From the NCBI RefSeq assembly GCF_001189295.1, contig NZ_CP012159.1, forward strand, positions 5,844,525 to 5,908,524: 64,000 nt of DNA, given 5' to 3'. The notes under the pieces are model-generated. The model had not been told where the DNA came from, did no database searches, and was given only the letters and a program-made list of their open reading frames with translations. Source of the stretch: Chondromyces crocatus (GTDB lineage Bacteria > Myxococcota_A > Polyangia > Polyangiales > Polyangiaceae). Shown piece after piece: positions 59,979-64,000 of this stretch. The position numbers were made by a program, and so were the translations under genes. Each line of letters begins with the position of its first letter. The first letter of the stretch is position 1.

Positions 59979-61412
59979 ATGACGACAGAAATGGACATCG
60001 GGGTCGCGGGGCTCGGCGTCATGGGCCGGAACCTGGCGCTGAACATCTCGGACAAGGGTTTCTCTCTGGCCGTCTACAACCGCCACTCCGACCCGGTGAA
60101 GGCGTTCGCTGCCCATGCGCAGGGCAGGGAAGTCGCTGCCTGCACCACGGTCGAGGAGTTCACCCGCTCTCTCAAACGGCCGCGGAAGATCCTGATGCTC
60201 GTCAAGGCGGGCATCGGCGTCGAGAACACCATCGCCGCCCTCAAACCCCACCTCCAGGAGGGCGACATCCTGGTCGACGCCGGTAACGAGCACTTCGCCG
60301 TCACCGAGCGCCGCGAGCGAGAGCTGTCCGCGGCGGGGATCCGGTACTTCGGCATGGGCGTCTCCGGCGGCGAGCTGGGCGCCCGCAACGGCCCCTCGAT
60401 GATGCCTGGCGGCGAGCGCGCCGCTTACGAAGCCCTTGCGCCCATTCTCACCAAGATTGCCGCGCAGCACGCCGACGGCCCCTGCGTCGCCTACATGGGC
60501 CCGGGTGGCGCCGGCCACTACGTGAAGATGATCCACAACGGCATCGAGTACGGCGACATGCAGCTCATCGCCGAGGCCTACGATGTCCTGAAGACGATCG
60601 GCGGCCTCTCCAACGACGAGCTGGCCGAGGCCTTCTCCGCCTGGAACGAGGGCGAACTCGAGTCGTACCTCGTCCAGATCACCGCCCACATCTTCACCGT
60701 CCGTGACCCCGAGGGCCAGGGCCAGCTCCTCGATGCCATCCTCGACGCCTCCTCGATGAAGGGCACCGGCACCTGGACGGTCGAGGACGCCGCGTCCCTC
60801 AACGCCGCCATCCCCACCATTGCCAGCGCCGTCGACGCCCGCGTTCTCTCCTCCGACAAGGCGGGCCGCCTGCGCATCGCCAAGATCCTCGCCGGCCCGG
60901 ACCCCAAGGACGCCGGCCGCGTGCTCGCCGGCTTCGACCGCAAGGCCCTGATCGACGCCGTGCGCGACGCCCTCTACGCCTCCAAGCTCTGCAGCTACGC
61001 TCAGGGGATGAACCTCCTCCGCCTCGCCTCCCGCGAGCGGAAGTGGAACCTCGACCTCCCCGAGATCGCCCGCATCTGGCAGGACGGCTGCATCATCCGC
61101 GCCCGCCTCCTCAGCCGCATCAAGGCCGCCTTCGCTGGTGATCCCGAGCTGCCCAACCTCCTCCTCGACCCCTCCCTCGCCAAGGACCTCGCTGGCCGCC
61201 AGACTGGCTGGCGCAAGGTCGTCGCCCTTGCCGCCGAGGCCGGCATCCCCACCCTCGCCACCAGCGCCTCGCTCTCCTACTACGACACCCTCCGCCGCGA
61301 GCGCCTCCCGGCCAACCTGGTCCAGGCCCAGCGCGACTTCTTCGGCGCCCACACCTACAAGCGCCTCGACCGCGAAGGCGACTTCCACACCGACTGGAGC
61401 GCCACCTCGTGA
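59979..61412 (+). CDS. gnd: 6-Phosphogluconate dehydrogenase (decarboxylating)
   Basis: 477 residues from ATG at 59979; a GTG 30 bp upstream is possible but starts before a weak, non-conserved leader. N-terminal Rossmann motif GVAGLGVMGRNLALNISDKG, substrate signature MGVSGGELGARNGPSMMPGG, catalytic region GGAGHYVKMIHNGIEYGDMQ (Lys and His/Asn) and the C-terminal QRDFFGAHTYKRLDREGDFH with the substrate-contacting Arg and His. The enzyme converts 6-phosphogluconate to ribulose 5-phosphate with NADP+. Length and motifs match the long dimeric enzyme. The zwf gene overlaps its stop by 4 nt. Confidence 0.96.
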   Translation: MTTEMDIGVAGLGVMGRNLALNISDKGFSLAVYNRHSDPVKAFAAHAQGREVAACTTVEEFTRSLKRPRKILMLVKAGIGVENTIAALKPHLQEGDILVDAGNEHFAVTERRERELSAAGIRYFGMGVSGGELGARNGPSMMPGGERAAYEALAPILTKIAAQHADGPCVAYMGPGGAGHYVKMIHNGIEYGDMQLIAEAYDVLKTIGGLSNDELAEAFSAWNEGELESYLVQITAHIFTVRDPEGQGQLLDAILDASSMKGTGTWTVEDAASLNAAIPTIASAVDARVLSSDKAGRLRIAKILAGPDPKDAGRVLAGFDRKALIDAVRDALYASKLCSYAQGMNLLRLASRERKWNLDLPEIARIWQDGCIIRARLLSRIKAAFAGDPELPNLLLDPSLAKDLAGRQTGWRKVVALAAEAGIPTLATSASLSYYDTLRRERLPANLVQAQRDFFGAHTYKRLDREGDFHTDWSATS

Positions 61413-63127
61413 GCAAGAGCGACGAGAAGCCCACCAGGGGCGATGACGCCACGCACGAAACGAAGCCGCGTACGGACGGGAAGCCGCGCACGGACGAGAA
61501 GCCGCACGCCGACGAGAAGCGCAACGCCAGCGAGACGCCCGGTGCCGACGCCAGCGAAGCGAAACCCGCCAAGCATGACGCCCAGCGCAGCCGGGCTGCC
61601 GAGGACGGCACCGAGGGCAACCCCCTCCGCGAAGGCATGCCCGAGGAGCGCAACGCCGCTCCGGCCGCGCTCGTCATCTTCGGCGCCTCCGGCGATCTCA
61701 CCCGCCGGAAGCTCCTCCCGGCCGTCTACAACCTCGCCTTGAGCCGCCTCCTCCCGGGCGGCTTCGCCGTCGTCGGCGTCGCGCGCCGCGACAAGCCCGA
61801 CTTCGCCGACTCCATGCGCGAGGCCGTCGACAAGTACTCCCGTCGCCCCCTCGAAGACGCCGTGTGGAGCGACCTCGCCCGCGGCATCTCCTACGTGAAG
61901 GGGGACTTCGACGACGACGCCACCTACGAGGCCCTCGCCAAGGAACTCGACCGCCTCGACCAGGAGCGCGGCACCCGCAAGAGCCGCGTCTTCTACCTCG
62001 CCGTCCCCCCCGACCAGGTCACTGCCATCGTCCGGGGCCTCAGCAAATCGAAGCTCATCTCGCCCTCTGGCCACGACGACGACGACCGTTTCGAGCGCGT
62101 CGTCGTCGAGAAGCCCTTCGGCGAGGACCTCCCCAGCGCCCGCGACCTCAACCGCGGACTGAGTGCCCACCTCTCCGAGTCGCAGATCTACCGGATCGAC
62201 CATTACCTCGGGAAAGAGACGGTCCAGAACCTCCTCGTCCTGCGCTTCGGCAACACCATCTTCGAGCCCCTCTGGACGCGCCAGCACATCGAGCGCGTCG
62301 AGCTGACCGTCGCCGAGGACATCGGCGTCGAGGGCCGCGGCAAGTTCTACGAGAAGGTCGGCATCACCCGCGACATCGTCCAGAACCACGCCCTCCAGCT
62401 CCTCACCCTCGTCGCCATGGAGCCTCCCTCCTCGTGGGACGCCGACGCCGTGCGCGACGAGAAGGTCAAGGTCCTCCGCGCCCTCCGCCCCATCACCGGC
62501 AAGGCCGTCCTCGACCACACCGTCCGCGCCCAGTACGCCGCTGGCGTCGTCCGCGGCGAGAAGGTCCCCGGCTACCGCGAAGAGCCCGACGTCGCGAAGG
62601 ACTCCCTCACCGAGACCTACGTCGCCCTCCGCGCCCACGTCGACAACTGGCGATGGAGCGGCGTCCCCTTCACCTTGCGCACGGGCAAGCGCCTCGCCCG
62701 GCGCGTCGCCGAGGTCGTCCTCCACTTCAAGCCCCTCCCGCACGGCCTCTTCCGCGGCCGTGACGGCGACCAGCCCAACGCCCTCGTGATGCGCCTCCAG
62801 CCCGACGAGGGCATCTCCCTCCGCTTCGCAGCCAAGGTCCCTGGCAGCGGCATGGCCCTCCGCGGCGTCACCATGGACTTCCGCTACGGCGCCGCCTTCG
62901 GCTCCAGCACCCCCGAGGCCTACGAGCGCCTCCTGCTCGACGTCCTCCGCGGCGACGCCACCCTCTTCACCCGCTCCGACGAGGTCGAAGCCCAGTGGCG
63001 CTTCATCGACCCCATCTTCGCCGGCTGGGCCGCCGAGCACGCCAAGGTCGCCACCTACCCCGCCGGGAGCTGGGGCCCCGAAGCCGCCGACGCCCTCGTC
63101 GCCCCGGATCGCTGGAGGCGCCCGTGA
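61409..63127 (+). CDS. zwf: Glucose-6-phosphate dehydrogenase
   Basis: 572 residues from GTG at 61409 (GTGA overlap with gnd). An N-terminal charged, repetitive extension of about 80 residues (KPRTDGKPRTDEKPHADEKR) precedes the enzyme and is absent in most Zwf proteins. The enzyme core starts ALVIFGASGDLTRRKLLPAV (NADP-binding), continues VVEKPFGEDLPSARDLNRGL and the active-site signature RIDHYLGKETVQN. It oxidises glucose 6-phosphate to 6-phosphogluconolactone, making NADPH. The extension may be a regulatory tail. It overlaps opcA by 4 nt. No pgl (lactonase) gene is visible in the window. Confidence 0.95.
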   Translation: MSKSDEKPTRGDDATHETKPRTDGKPRTDEKPHADEKRNASETPGADASEAKPAKHDAQRSRAAEDGTEGNPLREGMPEERNAAPAALVIFGASGDLTRRKLLPAVYNLALSRLLPGGFAVVGVARRDKPDFADSMREAVDKYSRRPLEDAVWSDLARGISYVKGDFDDDATYEALAKELDRLDQERGTRKSRVFYLAVPPDQVTAIVRGLSKSKLISPSGHDDDDRFERVVVEKPFGEDLPSARDLNRGLSAHLSESQIYRIDHYLGKETVQNLLVLRFGNTIFEPLWTRQHIERVELTVAEDIGVEGRGKFYEKVGITRDIVQNHALQLLTLVAMEPPSSWDADAVRDEKVKVLRALRPITGKAVLDHTVRAQYAAGVVRGEKVPGYREEPDVAKDSLTETYVALRAHVDNWRWSGVPFTLRTGKRLARRVAEVVLHFKPLPHGLFRGRDGDQPNALVMRLQPDEGISLRFAAKVPGSGMALRGVTMDFRYGAAFGSSTPEAYERLLLDVLRGDATLFTRSDEVEAQWRFIDPIFAGWAAEHAKVATYPAGSWGPEAADALVAPDRWRRP

Positions 63128-64000
63128 GCGCCTCGCCCAGCTCCCCGAGCTCCAGCGGCTCCAGCGGCTCCAGCGGCTCCAGCGGCTCCAGCGCCTCCGG
63201 ACCCGGCGCGCCTGGCGCTCCTCGCAAGCCTGCGCCGCCGCGCAGCACCGGCCCCATCGCCAAGGAGGTCGCGCGCGTCGAGTCCGAGCTCAACACCTTC
63301 TGGTCCACCCCCGACGAAGGCAAGGACGGCCAGCCGGTCGCCAAGACCCGCGCCTCCACGATGACCTACGTCGCCGTCGGTACTGCGGACGAGGTCGCGC
63401 ACCTCGAGTCCCAGGCCGAGGCCCTCGAGGCCACCCACGCCGGCCGATCCTTCCTGATCACCGTCGACCCGAGCATCCCCCCCGCCGAGATCGAGGCCTC
63501 CTGGACCGCCACCTGCCGACGCGACGGCGGCGTCCCCATCTGCCGCGACCGCGTCACCCTCTGCTTCGGCGCGGGCGCCCACGAGCGCGTCGCCTCCGTC
63601 GTCCGCGCCCTCGCCCTCGCCGACGTCCCCCTCTTCGTCGAGGCCGCTCCCGGCGCTCCACCCGACGTCGCCGAGGCCCTCGTCGCCATCTGCGACCGCC
63701 TCATCCTCGACTCCGCCGAACTCCCCACCGCCCGCGTCGCCGAGCTGGTCCAGGCGAGCCGCGGCCCCGTCGCCGACCGCGCCTACATCCGCACCCACTC
63801 CTGGCGCGACCTCGTCGCCCGCTTCTTCGACCAGGCCCCTGGCGCCCATCGCTTCATCCGCCGCGTCGAGATCGCGCGCACCCCGGGTGACGGCCCCGAT
63901 CCCGCCGCCCTCTTCCTCGGCTGGCTCGCCTCTCGCCTCGGCTGGACCTTCACCACCCGCACCCAGGCCACCGACGCCGCGGGCGCCACCATCGAGATCG
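63124..64000 (+). CDS. opcA: Glucose-6-phosphate dehydrogenase assembly protein OpcA (partial)
   Basis: GTG at 63124 overlaps the zwf stop; the frame is open to the right window edge (292 complete codons). The first 40 residues are a Ser/Gly repeat and Pro-rich linker. The OpcA core then follows: VARVESELNTFWSTPDEGKD, TMTYVAVGTADEVAHLESQA, FLITVDPSIPPAEIEASWTA and VPLFVEAAPGAPPDVAEALV. OpcA stimulates or assembles glucose-6-phosphate dehydrogenase; gene order gnd-zwf-opcA supports this. The C-terminus lies beyond the window. Confidence 0.9.
   Translation, partial: MSASPSSPSSSGSSGSSGSSGSSASGPGAPGAPRKPAPPRSTGPIAKEVARVESELNTFWSTPDEGKDGQPVAKTRASTMTYVAVGTADEVAHLESQAEALEATHAGRSFLITVDPSIPPAEIEASWTATCRRDGGVPICRDRVTLCFGAGAHERVASVVRALALADVPLFVEAAPGAPPDVAEALVAICDRLILDSAELPTARVAELVQASRGPVADRAYIRTHSWRDLVARFFDQAPGAHRFIRRVEIARTPGDGPDPAALFLGWLASRLGWTFTTRTQATDAAGATIEI
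63151..63192 (+). repeat. 9-bp in-frame tandem repeat at the start of opcA
   Basis: Four full units of TCCAGCGGC and a partial fifth encode the Ser-Ser-Gly repeats of residues 10-23, in the non-conserved N-terminal linker of the protein. Confidence 0.9.

Overview
The window reads as chromosomal DNA of a very GC-rich, predatory/soil-type deltaproteobacterium, most likely a myxobacterium of the Polyangiales/Sorangiineae type. The reasons are the high-GC codon use, a Ser/Thr kinase of the Pkn type with a long Pro-rich linker and C-terminal membrane anchor, MopE-like and Cys-rich lipoproteins, Ala/Pro-rich lipoprotein linkers, an RsbR/STAS protein, and a full menaquinone pathway. It is an ordinary chromosome region: I see no IS element, prophage, CRISPR array, tRNA or rRNA.

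Layout. 1-6.7 kb: partial helical-repeat protein (-), lipoprotein, kynureninase-like PLP enzyme, GNAT acetyltransferase, a 23-bp tandem array, and an unknown protein (-). 6.7-7.36 kb: non-coding, with a promoter and eight phased palindromic repeats. 7.36-13 kb: aldo/keto reductase divergent from a LysR regulator; TetR regulator with twin operators next to an SDR; carboxymuconolactone decarboxylase-like protein; small membrane protein; metallophosphoesterase. 13-25 kb: a secreted protein, a GbsR/MarR-like regulator, then a tightly coupled menaquinone block (polyprenyl-PP synthase, DAHP synthase, UbiE/MenG, MenF, MenD, MenA, MenC, MenE). Most junctions overlap by 1-4 nt (ATGA/GTGA). MenB, MenH and a DHNA-CoA thioesterase are not here. 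25-33 kb: lipoprotein, PlsC, MopE-like lipoprotein, unknown protein, Ser/Thr kinase, TPR protein, DUF2505 protein. 33.3-33.9 kb: intergenic region with two look-alike C9-loop hairpins, the second followed by T8; a candidate small RNA. 33.9-40 kb: aminotransferase and polytopic membrane protein (-), an unknown protein, a structured intergenic stretch ending in a strong terminator, a lipoprotein and a type-2 asparaginase. 40-46.6 kb: V4R-STAS signalling protein, Ski2-type helicase, YkgJ-type CxxC protein, OPT transporter (-). 46.7-48.6 kb: QorB-like reductase divergent from LysR. 48.8-52.3 kb: Mla-type lipid transport operon (STAS-MlaE, MlaF, MlaD, auxiliary lipoprotein). 52.7-59.7 kb: MFS exporter, nucleotide-transporter-like/HEAT/cNMP fusion (-), Cys-rich lipoprotein (-), DUF433 protein (-). 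60-64 kb: oxidative pentose phosphate operon gnd-zwf-opcA, the last cut by the window end.

How it fits together. The men block supplies the respiratory quinone: DAHP synthase feeds chorismate, MenF/D/C/E build the naphthoquinone precursor, polyprenyl-PP synthase makes the side chain, and MenA and UbiE finish it. The Mla operon and PlsC concern envelope lipids; gnd-zwf-opcA makes NADPH. A recurrent theme is short tandem duplication (9 to 43 bp), both between genes and in frame inside conserved enzymes, in places carrying a stop codon along. By eye the + strand is also divided into blocks of opposite G/C skew that do not follow gene direction.
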